Under the pieces are notes generated by a model that saw nothing but the letters and a program-made list of their open reading frames with translations, made no database searches and was not told the DNA's origin. Shown piece after piece: positions 33,669 through 44,938 of a stretch of 64,000 nt of DNA. The stretch is from Rhyacophila brunnea (taxonomy: Eukaryota > Arthropoda > Insecta > Trichoptera > Rhyacophilidae): positions 62,001-126,000 of the forward strand of contig JAGYXB010000001.1 in NCBI GenBank assembly GCA_022495005.1. Reading direction: 5' to 3'. Made by a program: the position numbers and the translations under genes. Numbering within the stretch: position 1 is the first letter of the stretch; every line of letters starts with the position of its first letter.

Positions 33669-34449
33669 GATCGTATTAATCACGCCAAAATTGACTTTCT
33701 AACTATGCGTTCGGTGTGTTATTTTAAATTCCGTCAGTATTAATTTGCGACCATATTATTATTTTTGTATCTTTGTATTAAATAATAATCCGAAATACTT
33801 AAATTCTTAGATAACTCCAAATTTTAGTTTCAAAAGTATTTGCATTTGGTAGTAATTTTTATTTAAACTATGTTTTATTTAATCAATAATATTATTAAAT
33901 GAGGTGTTAAATATAATGTATCAATTAATCTGGCAATAGATAGAACCTGATAATGCCAGATTATTGGAATGATATAATGAAAACTACAAAATGAAAAAGA
34001 TAATAATTATATATTTTGCTATGTGTGAATTTGAAAAATTAGATATGGGGAGTAGTAAAACATATTGTATACTGAAGTAATCTCTTAATTATTGTGTTTC
34101 TTACTCAAACCCTAATTAAATTTCTCTCCCATTATTAACGCCAAACTAAAATGTTTTCAGAGAGTGCTCGATTACTGGACGCACCGGACTTATTATAAAT
34201 TTACCGGTTAGTGAGATTTTACTGTATTTTTATTTTTATTTTATATTTATATTTTAATCTTCTCAGCCACTTTCCGTTATTGATAGCTGGATGAAAGCGT
34301 CTCATTGCTTTCTCCACATCCTAGTCCGTAAGAGTTCATCGACAAATATAGCGAAACGGTTTCACTAAACTAGTTTATCTCATTAATCCAGCAATCTTTT
34401 AGTAACCCATAGGTAGGTATTTTAAAATATTATATTGGTCACTGCTAAA
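33669..34449. other. No gene seen; matches right arm
   Basis: AT-rich arm sequence with a counterpart at about 50040-50740. No coding feature. Confidence 0.5.
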
Positions 34450-34560
34450 TGGCAAAAAGCGGGCCCTCGTAGTCAACTGCGAAGGGTGCTGGCTTTTAAT
34501 CCGAGTACCTGGATTTGATTCTTGATGAGGTTACAATATATTTATGCAATTTTCTCAAAG
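34450..34560 (+). repeat. SINE-B head copy (plus strand)
   Basis: The sequence cgggccctcgtagtcaactgc, then gctggcttttaatccgagta and a degraded B box ggatttgattc, resembles the tRNA-like head of the SINE at 14775-14966. It is duplicated in the right arm at 49905-50015. Confidence 0.55.
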
Positions 34561-34633
34561 TCTGGATATTTGTGATGATTGTTTTACGTATATTGCTAAA
34601 TATACTACGATTTCAATATACTACTGCACAGAA

Positions 34634-34930
34634 CAGATGATAAATATAATACCAATAGGCTATAATTCAATACGCCACATCTTGATGCAGGGTTTTGAAT
34701 GTGTGAGTGTCCTACAAAAATGAAGCACGCATTATGCACGTGCAATAGTGTGTGTAATACACCAACATTAAATGAGCGTAAATGCATAAACCAAGAGCAG
34801 TTTTCAGTATTCGACGTAAAACGTATTCTTGACACGTGTGTAAGCTTAACCCGGATTCTTCCTTACTCGAGTCGGTTACCTGCTATCGCCTTACCCGTTA
34901 TGTATTTCAGTTCCCATTATTTCTGAGTTA
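34634..34930 (+). repeat. Repeat D copy, inserted after the inverted duplication
   Basis: This about 297-bp block is missing from the right arm, where the flanks are directly joined (near 49845). It is nearly identical to 60573-60865: both start cacag.acagat.ataaata and end cagttcccattattt.tgag. The same frames are open on both strands in both copies, but no protein family is recognised and the internal sequence has no Pol III boxes that I can see. Confidence 0.75.
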
Positions 34931-34954
34931 CTAGACCACGTGGCATTTTACAGT

Positions 34955-35150
34955 AATAATAATAATAATATATATTATGTATTCCACGATGATCTAGTTA
35001 CCAGTGTTAAGTGGCCGAGGCTTCAACAGACTGAAGGTATCAAAGCTGACGCTAAGTGCATTAGTATCCCCGATTGGTGGTTAGCAGCGAAGCATAATCG
35101 CGTATGGAATCTGCTGCTTTATGAGTCCAGGACTCTCACTAGGTACTAAA
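34955..35150 (+). pseudogene. LINE C-terminal remnant
   Basis: The translation DDLVTSVKWPRLQQTEGIKA, then IPDWWLAAKHNRVWNLLLYE and SRTLTRY, resembles the last residues of insect LINE ORF2 proteins (DW-x-x-x-A-x-x-R-x-x-W). It is copied in the right arm (49790-49595) with several amino-acid changes and no sign of constraint. Confidence 0.5.
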
Positions 35151-35159
35151 GACAAAGCT

Positions 35160-36545
35160 GATGTTGGATTATAATAAGATTAATTATTATCTTATCATGT
35201 TGGGTACGCGATAATCTTATATTCCTGGTATGCATTGGGTAATAAATGTAAAGTATGGTCATTTTCCGAACCAGAATGGTTGGAATGCCTATTTTTGACC
35301 AATAATTTCAAGAGATTAAGTACCTATTTACTTTGTACAATTATTCATGATTATGTTTTTATACAATAATTTGTCTATAGCTTACTTATATGCATCATTG
35401 GTTATTTTAGATTCCAACCTTACTGAAAGACGTCTTGTAAAATAGTTTTATATGTGACGATTACCAAGTGGATACATTATTATAGTAGTATTATAAATAT
35501 AAAAGCGACATAGAAACCTGATCTATGAAATATGTTTTTAACTAGCAATACGCTTATGATATCAGTTTTAATTTTAAATTATGGATTCAAACCATTCGTT
35601 TATACTATCACTGCCAGGTGGCTACAAATAAATAGTAAAACAATATGTACTTTTTATTAATTTAGTACCGGTTATATTTTTTATGAATGTATTTAAATAT
35701 AAAATATTCAAATTTATAATCCTTGAACTCTTCCAAGTCTACTTCCAAATAATATCGTAATTAAAATAATGAATAATATGTTTTATTTGAAATTATTTCT
35801 ATGAAATAAAGAAATTTCTATAACATGTTTCTTTTTTTGTGAAGGTTTTTATATAATAGATTCACAAATTATTATTTTTTAAAGAAATTGTGAAAGAAGA
35901 TTGAATTTAATAAAAAAAATATTGGAACGAAATACACTAGATAATCAATTAGATGTTTAAGTATAAAAATAACTATTAATAAAAATAAATATTTGTATAA
36001 TTAACTATAAAAATACTAGTTAGAAAATATCTATCCTAATATTTTTCACTACTATAGAATGAATCTGTTTTGTTGTTTTTAATATAATTTTGTGTTGGAA
36101 TCTATGTTGTCTTGGTAAAGGCTGTAATGATATTGTATTTTTATAAATAAATACTATGTTTTTATATTGAGATTATTATATATTATAATATGTCATTATC
36201 TACTGCGAATGATTATAATGTCATATAATTATAACATAAATTCACTCAAAATTTACTGCGTAGCTAAGTAATACACGTTGACATTTAAATTTTAAGTATT
36301 ATGCACGTGTTTAAGTATGATTTTGACATTCATTGTTGAATATTTCTTGACACGCAAATAACACCTGAACAGGTTTTATTAAAGCCAAATAAATATAAAA
36401 ACTTAATGTGTCTGTGTATCAGTAAGTGTATCAATCATTCTTTCTACACTATATGGTTGCAATATTATCTAAGAATAGATTCCAAGAATAATATACTGGT
36501 ATAAATCATTAAATGCACAGAAAATGAGTTTTATTTACAAGTAAT
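35160..36545. other. No gene seen; arm sequence up to 36405
   Basis: AT-rich arm DNA, then unique AT-rich sequence after 36405. No coding feature. Confidence 0.5.
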
Positions 36546-36620
36546 TACTGTGGATATTCAGGATTTTTTTAGCGCTCTCTCAGAATAATGGATATTCGGG
36601 ACAAAAAAGAACGTTCGGGA
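36546..36620 (+). repeat. Cluster of tggatattcggg words
   Basis: tggatattcagg and tggatattcgggac occur here. Related words recur at 38048, 38070 and 38230, just before the 38275 duplicated segment. They may mark the ends of one unrecognised 1.7-kb element (36546-38270), but no inverted repeat was found. Confidence 0.35.
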
Positions 36621-36837
36621 TTTAAGACCGTAGCGTATTGCTGCACGGCCCACGGATTACTGAGTGATCAAAAAGTACGCGCCTCAAATGTTATATTTAT
36701 TTACACGATACTTGTTAATAATTACTTCTACTATTTAAATACTTAATGATCGTAATTACACAAGTTCGTATGTAATAATAACATGCGGCAATCGCTTTTT
36801 CGGTTTTTTTCGGATTAAGTAATAAAATAGTTTTTGA

Positions 36838-37213
36838 GTAATTAACTATTTTTTTATTGAACGAATAATTCACAAGATTTAAGAATGTACCATTCTAATA
36901 ATTGTACATACATAATTTTTAAAATCACTTCTGAGAAAATATATTATAGCCAATAGAAAATATCTTTTTGAAAAAAGTAAGACACCCGGCAGGAATCGAC
37001 CATGCATCTCCTGGGTTTACACTCCAGTCCACGAATTATCCACTATGCTATGAGGTGACATACTTATGACGACAAACTTTAACTATTAGCCTTTTAATAC
37101 CTGCTCTTCAGCATTCTTCAAAATCAAGCGAGTATCGGCGATCGGTTTTTGTTTATTAAATAAAAGTAGGTATCTACAACTTCAATTACTAACCGACGTC
37201 ACAGATTTCTCCA
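36838..37213 (-). repeat. SINE-C copy, longest (minus strand)
   Basis: On the minus strand it starts near attggagaaatctgtgacgt and has an A-box-like tagcatagtgga at about 37051-37040. The B box ggtcgattcc lies at about 37000-36991, followed by the tgccgggtgtcttacttttt segment and an A/T-rich body joined to a palindromic MITE arm. The tRNA-like part could derive from a Thr-type tRNA, but this is uncertain. Confidence 0.65.
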
Positions 37214-38274
37214 ATAATTAATGATGGTACTTACTCGTACTTGCTAACAATTTTATATTTATACTTTTTTCAAAAAAAAAAATCTATGTATATATATCTG
37301 TATATTGTTATGTCTATATATTTCTACAATTAACAATTAAACATATTACAAACCACCAAATAATATTATATAATATTTACTATTGTAAGGAATAACAACA
37401 CAAAATAAAAGCATGTACCTATAAGTTAATTACCATTGACTGCTAATATTAGGTAGGTACCAATATCCTAAGTTTATAATATTCACCAAATAAATAGTTA
37501 CTAACATACATATTAAATTAAATTAACTATCAGCGCAAAATAAATAATAGCATCGCCTTTATTTTCATAGAAATACCTAGATTAAAAGTAAAATAAAGAC
37601 AAACAATGTTTGATTAACAATAATTTGAAATAATAAATATTTTTTACGTCATACTAGTTGCTGGGTCACACTGTAGAATTCATATAACCGTTGGGATTTT
37701 GTGTCATTTATCAAAACAAAATGCAGTTATTTAGGTTAAGTTATACTCACTTCCATAACTCTACTATAAGTTCAGGGCAAACTGGTGATGTATCAGCTAT
37801 GAATGATCTCTTCAAATTTGATGAATTCACTATTAAAACAATAGTAACTATAAAAACAATATCAATAAGACGAAATTCGAAAGAGGACTCCGGGCGGCCG
37901 AAAAATATGAAAGTGGGCGTGATTGTTTTAGAGCTAGACAGCGTGAATGTGGGAGCGAGATGCACGGCGTCAGCGCGGTTTGATTGGCTAAAAGTCATAT
38001 TCGGGAAATAAAAACTAAGCCAGAGATCTATTTCGACTGAAATTAGCTTGGATATTCAGGTAAGAATCGTTGGATATTCGGAAGAACACCACGGAGTAAT
38101 TGTAACTTAACATGGCGTATTCGGGTTTTTTAAAAAAATATCTCTGTTCCTAGATAAAAATATATTGTTTTTATAAATGATTTCGGTCGAGTTCGATAAA
38201 AGAAATTGAACTGCATTAAAATGTCGATTTCGACAAAAATGGATATTCGGGAAACAAATCCTATAGCGACGCTG
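37214..38274. other. Unrecognised stretch with a GC-richer core at 37860-38000
   Basis: A 106-codon frame (37691-38011) and an 83-codon opposite frame overlap over a GC-richer core (gaggactccgggcggccg, gcacggcgtcagcgcgg). No domain is recognised and I do not call a gene. The core might be the CpG-rich part of an unidentified element. Confidence 0.35.
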
Positions 38275-38700
38275 TGCTACAGTTTTCATTTTTCTCTGAG
38301 TTTTCCTTGAAACCAAGTTAACAATACTAATTAATATCGACTAGTGGGCACTGCGATGATTTTTTGGGTTTTGATACCAAGTGTAAATATTTGCACGATT
38401 TATATAGATTCATTACAAAACTTGGAACCGGTTTCCATTTTAATTACGATTCATAAAAGGCAACCTTAACCAAAAGCCCATGACACTGAAAAAAAATCAA
38501 AATTAAAATTAGACACCTGCGTTAGAAAAGAAACCAACTCAATAATATATATTTTTAGGGTCTTATTTTTTTTTTATTTATTGTATTTATTTTCTTAGTA
38601 CTTGCCTTGTTTCAAAGTTATTTATTTTTAATACTCATAGTCTTTTGTATTTGCATAGATAATTATTTGTAGTAAATATCATCCACTAATTCTATATAAA
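38275..38700 (+). repeat. Uninterrupted copy of the 30455-31105 segment
   Basis: It contains the same ordered blocks without the hAT-derived insert. Similarity resumes at 39285-39310 (aacgacc.taccaa.atcttcc) with 31120-31150, so the original segment was longer. Confidence 0.75.
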
Positions 38701-39107
38701 AAAAACATCGGTGTGTGTACTTATGTACGTGCGTTAGAAGTTATACTTCTTTGGCGTAACAAAACAAAAACAAAACTTGTGATAAACAAGATTCTTTGAC
38801 TAGCTCTTAATAATCTTGTTAAATTACACACTCAAAAAAAAGGACCGCTTATCGGAACGCCGTTGGTTTATTTCTATACACTTTTACTTATATTACTAAA
38901 TTATATAATGGTTTCTCGTTATTTTTATTTTTAAAGTACCAACTGGCACTCTGACGTTTAATAGTTTGTTTACCTATGGAATTGCAAATGACCAACAATA
39001 ATAAATTCGCTGCCTAGGCAATGGAACAATTCTAAACTATATTAATATTATAGTAGGTATACAATATAATATTATTATATTGTATAATCGTCACGATTGC
39101 AGTATGA

Positions 39108-39178
39108 TACTGTGGCGTAAAGATAGTGCTTTCGGCTGATAACCGAACAATCGGTGATTCGAATCCAATCGAGTGCGT
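39108..39178 (+). tRNA. tRNA-like sequence (Ile-GAT-like), probably a pseudogene or SINE head
   Basis: The stretch ttcgg-ctgataa-ccgaa (39131-39147) forms a perfect 5-bp anticodon stem with a 7-nt loop carrying GAT. A T-loop-like gattcgaatcc follows at about 39157-39165, and a run of seven T provides a Pol III terminator right after 39177. The acceptor and T stems pair poorly, and eukaryotes normally lack a GAT isoleucine tRNA. It is therefore unlikely to be a functional tRNA gene. Confidence 0.4.
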
Positions 39179-39740
39179 TTTTTTATGTGTGAAAAAATAC
39201 ATTTTGTGTTACTTGTCACACGCCAAAAATACACTTTTATCTGATTTTCCAAACGCGCCAAAAGAAGTGTACCTTCAAAAAACGACCTTACCAAAATCTT
39301 CCGCCTTTTCTAATGATTCCCTCTGAAAGTCATTTGTAAGTCAGCTATGTTACTACATTTTCAATCGATAATTATTTGACCTGTCTGATGATATAACCCA
39401 AAGTATTGACATACGTATGACTAATCAAAAGACGCTAAGTATTATTCGGAAACTAAGATTTCGAAAGCCATAACCGAATAAACGCTTGGCCGAGAGTCTA
39501 CAAAGGCACTCAGTTTATTATAATACGATACACTATATATTACTGTGCTACAATTTGCTCTAGTATGCTTTGCCAATTAAGCTACGGGTATTTTAATTAA
39601 TTACGTCGATTTTAACTAGTAATTGTTACATGAAATGCTTATTGAATTGCGTTATAATGTTGGCTATCGGCCTTATTATATTAAATTAAGGTAGGTACTT
39701 ACGAGATGTCTGCAAATTATGTATATTCACTCAAAAGCTT
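39179..39740. other. No gene seen
   Basis: AT-rich. The segment 39285-39310 matches 31120-31150 (see the duplicated segment). Confidence 0.4.
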
Positions 39741-39744
39741 CTTT

Positions 39745-40360
39745 CTAAAAAACAAAGAACTCTTAAGAAAAACCAAACAACCTTATATAAAACTCTCCTG
39801 CGCACGGTATTAATATATTGATCAGAATACTGGGCACTCAGCAAATAGGATGAGAGAAGTATGGATATCTTTGAAAGGAGAGTTTTGAGAAGAATTTTTG
39901 GGGCTGTTGAAGAAGGTGGTATTTGGAGGTTAAAACAATCACTGCTTACGTTTTATTTACATTTTAATTATCACATTTAAATAACACGTTAATTATATCG
40001 AATGGCCAACTACTCCAAACCGCGCCAATCGCGGTGGTAGCACTAAATGAGTTAATGTACAATGAGGAGCTATACACACTTTATAGGGGCGAAAAGATTA
40101 CGTGGCATATGAAAATGCAGAGACTGCGCTGGATCGGCCACGTGCATAGAATGCCGGAGAATACACTGGCGATTCGGGCTATGTACGCAATCGTCGATGT
40201 CAAGAGAAGACCTGGACGGCTGAAATTGAGACGGTTGGACTGTGCCACGGGAGATTTAAAAATGCTCGGTCAAAGCAATTGAAGAGTGTCGGTGCTGGAT
40301 CGTCCAGGATGGAGGCAGTTTTTGAAGGAGGCTAAGACCCACCAAGGGTTTTAGTGCCAT
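39745..40360 (+). pseudogene. LINE C-terminal fragment split by a piggyBac MITE
   Basis: Before the insertion, shifted frames give a segment like ERRVLRRIFGAVEEGGIWR. After it, the frame continues MYNEELYTLYRGEKIT and RLRWIGHVHRMPENTLAIRA. This is the classic LINE order of an RR-I-x-G block, then ELY-x-LY, then LRW-x-GHV-x-RMP. The frame across the element is intact if the element and one TTAA are ignored. It is 5'-truncated and frameshifted upstream, so it is dead. Confidence 0.75.
39930..40055. mobile_element. piggyBac-type MITE inside the LINE, with TTAA duplication
   Basis: A 118-bp element (39934-40051) is bounded by TTAA at 39930-39933 and 40052-40055. The ends aacaatcactgct and, inverted, ctcatttagtgct are imperfect 13-bp repeats. 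Removing it restores the LINE reading frame, which independently confirms the boundaries. Confidence 0.85.
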
Positions 40361-40379
40361 AAATGATGATGATGTATAT

Positions 40380-40930
40380 TCATTCATAATTATTCGTATT
40401 TTGCTCTATTTGTTTATAAACTTACACAAATTTAGTTCAAAATTTGGTTATGTAAATATTCAGTAATTCAACCGAATTTAAATTTTAGTTATTCAAGACC
40501 AGATAAAGCTTTTCGGCATATGACATATGGAGATTTTCTTCAATAATTTTATTCATATACAATAATACAACAAGCTGTGTGTTATTTTATTATGGTTAAA
40601 TATTAAATTTATAGGTCACACGAGATCTGCGGGCCGCAGCTTTTTAACTACTGAATTATTGAACAACGTCTATAAAGTCCTACCATAACATATAAATGTA
40701 CAAAAATAAAATATGTATTTACAGTTAAATCATCTAAAGATTTCACATTGAGATTAACCGGCAGCAATACGTAAAATTATAATATTATTACGTTGAAATT
40801 AATTAATTTAATTCTCGATATCAACAAAATTTAAATATTTTTTCCGTTATGTTATGACAGTTTAATTTTCGACTAAATATTTGTGACAAACGTATTTAAA
40901 CCCCTACAATCACCGAACGGTTACGTATGA
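40380..40930. other. No gene seen
   Basis: AT-rich with no supported feature. Confidence 0.45.
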
Positions 40931-40939
40931 AGCTTATAA

Positions 40940-41262
40940 TAATGTCAAGTATCTCGGGATCAAGTCCCAGGTCTGGAAAATTCACGGGTTTGTTTGAACC
41001 AGGAGTAAAGACCTAAGCCCGCTCGCGCATCAAAATTCGTCTTACCTCCAACGTGTCGAATACATCGATGTGACATCATCGTTTTTCACAAAACACACAA
41101 TGTAGCTCCGCACGTTGGTGGAATGCGACTTTTTATTTTGTAAAAAACATCTAGTGCTGTCAATCAATGTTGAGCAAGTGGCTAACATCCATTTCTCGTA
41201 AAAACATAAGTCTGTTAAGTAATACAACCTCTACCCTGTGCAGGTCTATCAATGATCTTCTT
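40940..41262 (+). repeat. SINE-A copy interrupted by another repeat
   Basis: The head part (40940-41010: gggatcaagtcccaggtctgg) and the body and tail (41165-41262: gagcaagtggctaacatcca) belong to SINE-A. The intervening 41011-41164 is the repeat shared with 9991-10340. The insertion lies within the SINE body. Confidence 0.65.
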
Positions 41263-41960
41263 ACAATCTATTTTATTATTTTTATTATTATTTATTATTA
41301 TTATTATTTCTTATTTTTTTAATAAAGTTATACTTTATATTTTTAATTAATATCTGTTATACAACTTAACAATGAATAAAAATTTACTTAGTATATTGAA
41401 ACGTTATTTATTTGATAAAACAACCTTATAATAAATTATAAAAGATAAGTATTACCAACATTCACACAAAATATTAAGCCATCTTAAGATACAAAGCCTG
41501 AACATATCTTTTTGCACAAGCATATCTCTCAAACGAGTGGTCCTATTTGTTTAGCAGTTAAAATCAGATCCCAGATTGCCAGACATATTGATTTGCAAAA
41601 ACACATAACTATAAGCTCTTTCTCGTTTCGAATTGAATTATAAAAAAATCGCAAATCAAAGTAATGTATTATAATTTATGAGTGTTATTTACAACTATAT
41701 ATTCCTGTTATTCATCAGCTATCAAAATCAGACTATTCCATCATACAAAAAACCGGTGATGATATCGTTCTCCAAAAAAGGTCTTATGTAGCATTGAGCT
41801 ATATTACATTACGTTGGTGGAAGGTATGTTAATGTTGGTGTATTAATTATCATATAACTCATATATCATATTCAAACCATTACCTATGACAAGACAGCTG
41901 GAAATATTGATTTGCAAAACAATTTTAAAACTTTCATGAATATAACCTCAAACTGGCGTA
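41263..41960. other. No gene seen
   Basis: AT-rich, with an (ATT)n run near 41275-41310. No supported gene. Confidence 0.45.
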
Positions 41961-41967
41961 AACAGCA

Positions 41968-43010
41968 TTAACTCTTTAGTGCCAGACCCAATTGCTTACG
42001 TTAGTGTCACCCAAGTCCATGTGGACACGCAATTATTGTAGTACAGTTTACTTTGCCTAAATGTTATTTTAAAATAATAATTTGGTTTATAAACGTTAGT
42101 CACTTGAAATAAGTATACTGCTTCAATTGTTCGTCATTTAAATGATCTAGCTGACATAATAAAATTAATATCGAGTGTCTTTTTTAATCACAAAAAGATG
42201 GACTTATGGTAAAGGTAACCGTGGTTTTCTGATTATATTGTTTCAAAGAATAATATTTCTGTCATTGAATGCATTATAAATGTGTGCAGTTTCATTATAT
42301 GTAATTAGAAATATAATTATTTGTGTTTATGTGGTGTTATTGCATGATGAATTTATGCGTGTCCAACACTACAAATTTAAATTATGATTTGTTATCACTA
42401 TATTTTTTATAAAATATATTATTCTCATATTGTCAAATTATTTAGTTCCTGGGATATGTCCATGATTGAAGAAGGAGAAATTCTGGTAAATAATGCATTG
42501 GATGCACTTTATGAAGCAAGTGATGATGGAAATGTCGACGAATATATTATTATTATTTATATCACCACCGACCAGATCCTGCGGTTTTAACAGATGAGGA
42601 TGATAGTGGAACAATCGATAATTTAAATCATAGACAATTAAAAGCAAATACACAAGTGAAATCTAGGAATGCAAGAACATAGATAGACCAATCTGATTTT
42701 TTATACTACAATTGGAGATTCTACACGCAATTACACTTAGCTGCACAAAATATCAATTTTACGGGAAAAATGTGGAAAATAAGAACGCTGATGGATCTTG
42801 ATAGGATGGATATTCAAAAGTATGTTCATCAAAATCAATGGTTCTAGCAGATATATAATTAAATAAATAAAATGCTGTATTAGCTTGTGTGTAATGTGTG
42901 TTGAAAACGATCATACTTTATAATAATTCTACTAATAAACCATAAGATCCAAAAAGAAATTGATAACATAAGTGTCACGCGTGTCCATATGGACACGGCT
43001 ATTATCTCAA
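41968..43010 (+). mobile_element. piggyBac relic with broken transposase
   Basis: The left end TTAA (41968-41971) plus ctctttagtgcc is piggyBac-like. gtgtcac..gtcca.tggacac words stand subterminally at about 42005 and 42970. The transposase relic starts at ATG 42462 (MIEEGEILVNNALDALYEAS). It shifts frame near 42565 into PDPAVLTDEDDSGTIDNLNH, followed by RQL, the acidic TDED..G.IDNL segment typical of piggyBac N-termini. After a large internal deletion it ends with WKIRTLMDLDRMDIQKY (about 42772). The DDD catalytic core is gone. Confidence 0.7.
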
Positions 43011-43639
43011 AACTCTTTATAATTTTACGACAACAACGCCTTCGCCTACAATAATATGTATTGCTGATTATGATAATAACTGAAAATACGTTATATTTAA
43101 CAATATTTAACTCGTTTAAATATTGTTTAAATATCTGTTTCTCATACAATTGATAACGTAATTACAATAATGCAGTTTGGTATTCAATAATATAGAGTAT
43201 AAATAAGTTATTAGTTATTGTCGTTTTAAACTGACTGACAATTTTGCAATCATCTTACTGCATTGTGAATAATATACACAGAAGAAGTTTATTAACTTTG
43301 ATTGTCACTTCCAAATTATTAATAACACTAAACGACTAAATCACATGAACTCCGTGGTCTCCAAGATAGTACGTTAATATAATCAGCTTTTAACGAAATT
43401 AACATGCTTTGACACGTGAACATGACAGACGCGTCAGTATAAGTACTCTATAGAATAATTTTAGGTCACCCATAGACAGCAGCGGAAGGGGCAGGAGAGG
43501 TTAGACCACTCATTGTCGGCAAGTTTCCGAATGCTTCGGTTCATACTTGAGTCAGCTTTGATACAAACGATTTGAGTTACCCCATCTCCACCCTCGCCGC
43601 GATTTGTGCACGGCCGCGTTCTGTGACGTATTAAACATG
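43011..43639. other. No gene seen; GC-richer segment at 43460-43630
   Basis: 43460-43630 (cagcggaaggggcaggagag, ctccaccctcgccgcg) is GC-richer and lies just past the LINE 3' end. It may be another element, but nothing is recognised. Confidence 0.35.
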
Positions 43640-44062
43640 TAAGAATGAAAAGATTTTAGTGCCACACCTCCTTGTCTCGAAACGATGCTGCACGGAACTG
43701 ATGTTGCAACCATGCACCTTGGTGCTTAAAGAAAGAGTTTTAGAAAATAAAAAAGAATCTTGACGTGCTCTGCCGTAATTTATCTTTAATAACATAAAGT
43801 GTCCGCTGTAGCCTTGCACTAAAACTCTGCTAAAACGGAGAAGTCAGCAGTTGAAAGTGATGAAGCTAAGTAGGGATCGGAACTATTCCGTTCTCCATAT
43901 GACGTAGAAAAACTTTCAAAGTTGGCTTTGGTTGATATCAAGTCGGCGTGGCCAATCTGCCCCGTGTGTAGACGGACCCTGGCAAACAGCTCCGTTCGGT
44001 CGGGTCCCATTAGCGGGCAGTCCCAGAGGACGTCTTCAGCGTCTTGATGGTTGTGCCGTCAT
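43640..44062 (-). pseudogene. LINE C-terminus and 3' UTR (minus strand)
   Basis: The minus-strand frame reads HNHQDAEDVLWDCPLMGPDR, then TELFARVRLHTGQIGHADLI and STKANFESF, and ends in a short Ser-rich tail with a stop at 43819. The H..H..C cluster looks like the C-terminal zinc-binding element of R1/Jockey-like ORF2. Relatives lie at 16590 (+) and 61478 (+). Only the last about 80 residues and the 3' UTR remain. Confidence 0.75.
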
Positions 44063-44436
44063 AATATTGCAGATAAAAATAAAATGATGTAGGTACTTTC
44101 AAATATATTTTTCGTTAACTCCTAAATTTACCGCCATTTGGTCAGCGCCACTTTTAATTAGTATGTAATATAATATGTAAGCAGGTATTTTATAAATTTC
44201 AACATGTAATTCACTTTAAATATATACAATCGGCCGAGGATACTTGATGGATTCTAATGGATTTAAGTTTTGTAGTATTCCATTTGATTAGTTTTTTGCA
44301 ACCCAGGCTTTGCCTTTCTTCAAGCCACTTTCATCACTATGCGCACTCATCAATTGTAAATGCACACTGATAGTCAGTAGCAAGTGCACATAGTTCTTGA
44401 TGATGCTGAAAATTGAAACCCGGGTCGCAAAAAATG

Positions 44437-44890
44437 GGTCCAGGACGATTCGGCGCCGGGACAACTAGGCGCCACGCAATAGAATAAATTTCTAAGACGT
44501 TTGTGAATTAATTATGGGTATGTACTTTTAAAATGCATATTGAAATTATTATTAATTAAAAATTGGTGAGTATTTAAATATGCACACGTAAAAAATAATG
44601 ATTTAATTGCGCATATTATGTTTAAGTTCCAACGAGAAGAGAGTTCTATTATTTTGTATATAAAGCCTCAAGTATAAAAATTCTCAATTTGCAATAAAAA
44701 AACATGAACTATGACGTCATGAACTTATAGCCATGAAAACATGAACTTAACATTTTGAAAAAAATGAACTTTTTACTACTAAGTAGTAGATATAAACTGA
44801 TTTAAATTCCTCGTCTACTTTTTGCATGAAATCATAATGAAATGTCTATTTATTTCATTCGACAGTGTGACGCCCAGTTGTCCCATTCTC
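44437..44890. mobile_element. Mutator-like MITE with 9-bp target duplication
   Basis: It is flanked by caaaaaatg on both sides (44428-44436 and 44891-44899), a 9-bp duplication typical of Mutator-like elements. The ends carry ggcgccgggacaactaggcg and, inverted, gggacaactgggcgtcac. The interior matches 4632-5024. It is non-coding. Confidence 0.8.
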
Positions 44891-44938
44891 CAAAAAATGA
44901 CTCGAATGGAATAATACAAAACTTAAATTATATTAAAA

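Larger units (their letters stand above)
31518..36405 (+). repeat. Left arm of a large inverted duplication
   Basis: This 4.9-kb stretch is collinear, in reverse complement, with 48350-52325. Checked anchor pairs are 31540-31700 with 52170-52310; 31760-31900 with 51950-52100; 32860-33660 with 50754-51590; 34440-34600 with 49870-50040; 34940-35390 with 49370-49800; and 36040-36400 with 48360-48690. Identity in the 35.2-35.4 kb block is near complete. The left arm alone carries about 31950-32850 and the repeat D insertion at 34634-34930. Confidence 0.9.

Noticed and set aside
34605..34926. Conserved-looking frames on both strands shared with 60530-60896
   Set aside because: Both loci are copies of repeat D, so similarity reflects shared repeat DNA. 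The frames are not open in the third copy (17700-18625).
37691..38011. 106-codon frame with a GC-richer end
   Set aside because: No domain, no splice or signal context, and an equally long opposite-strand frame. Kept only as an unrecognised stretch.
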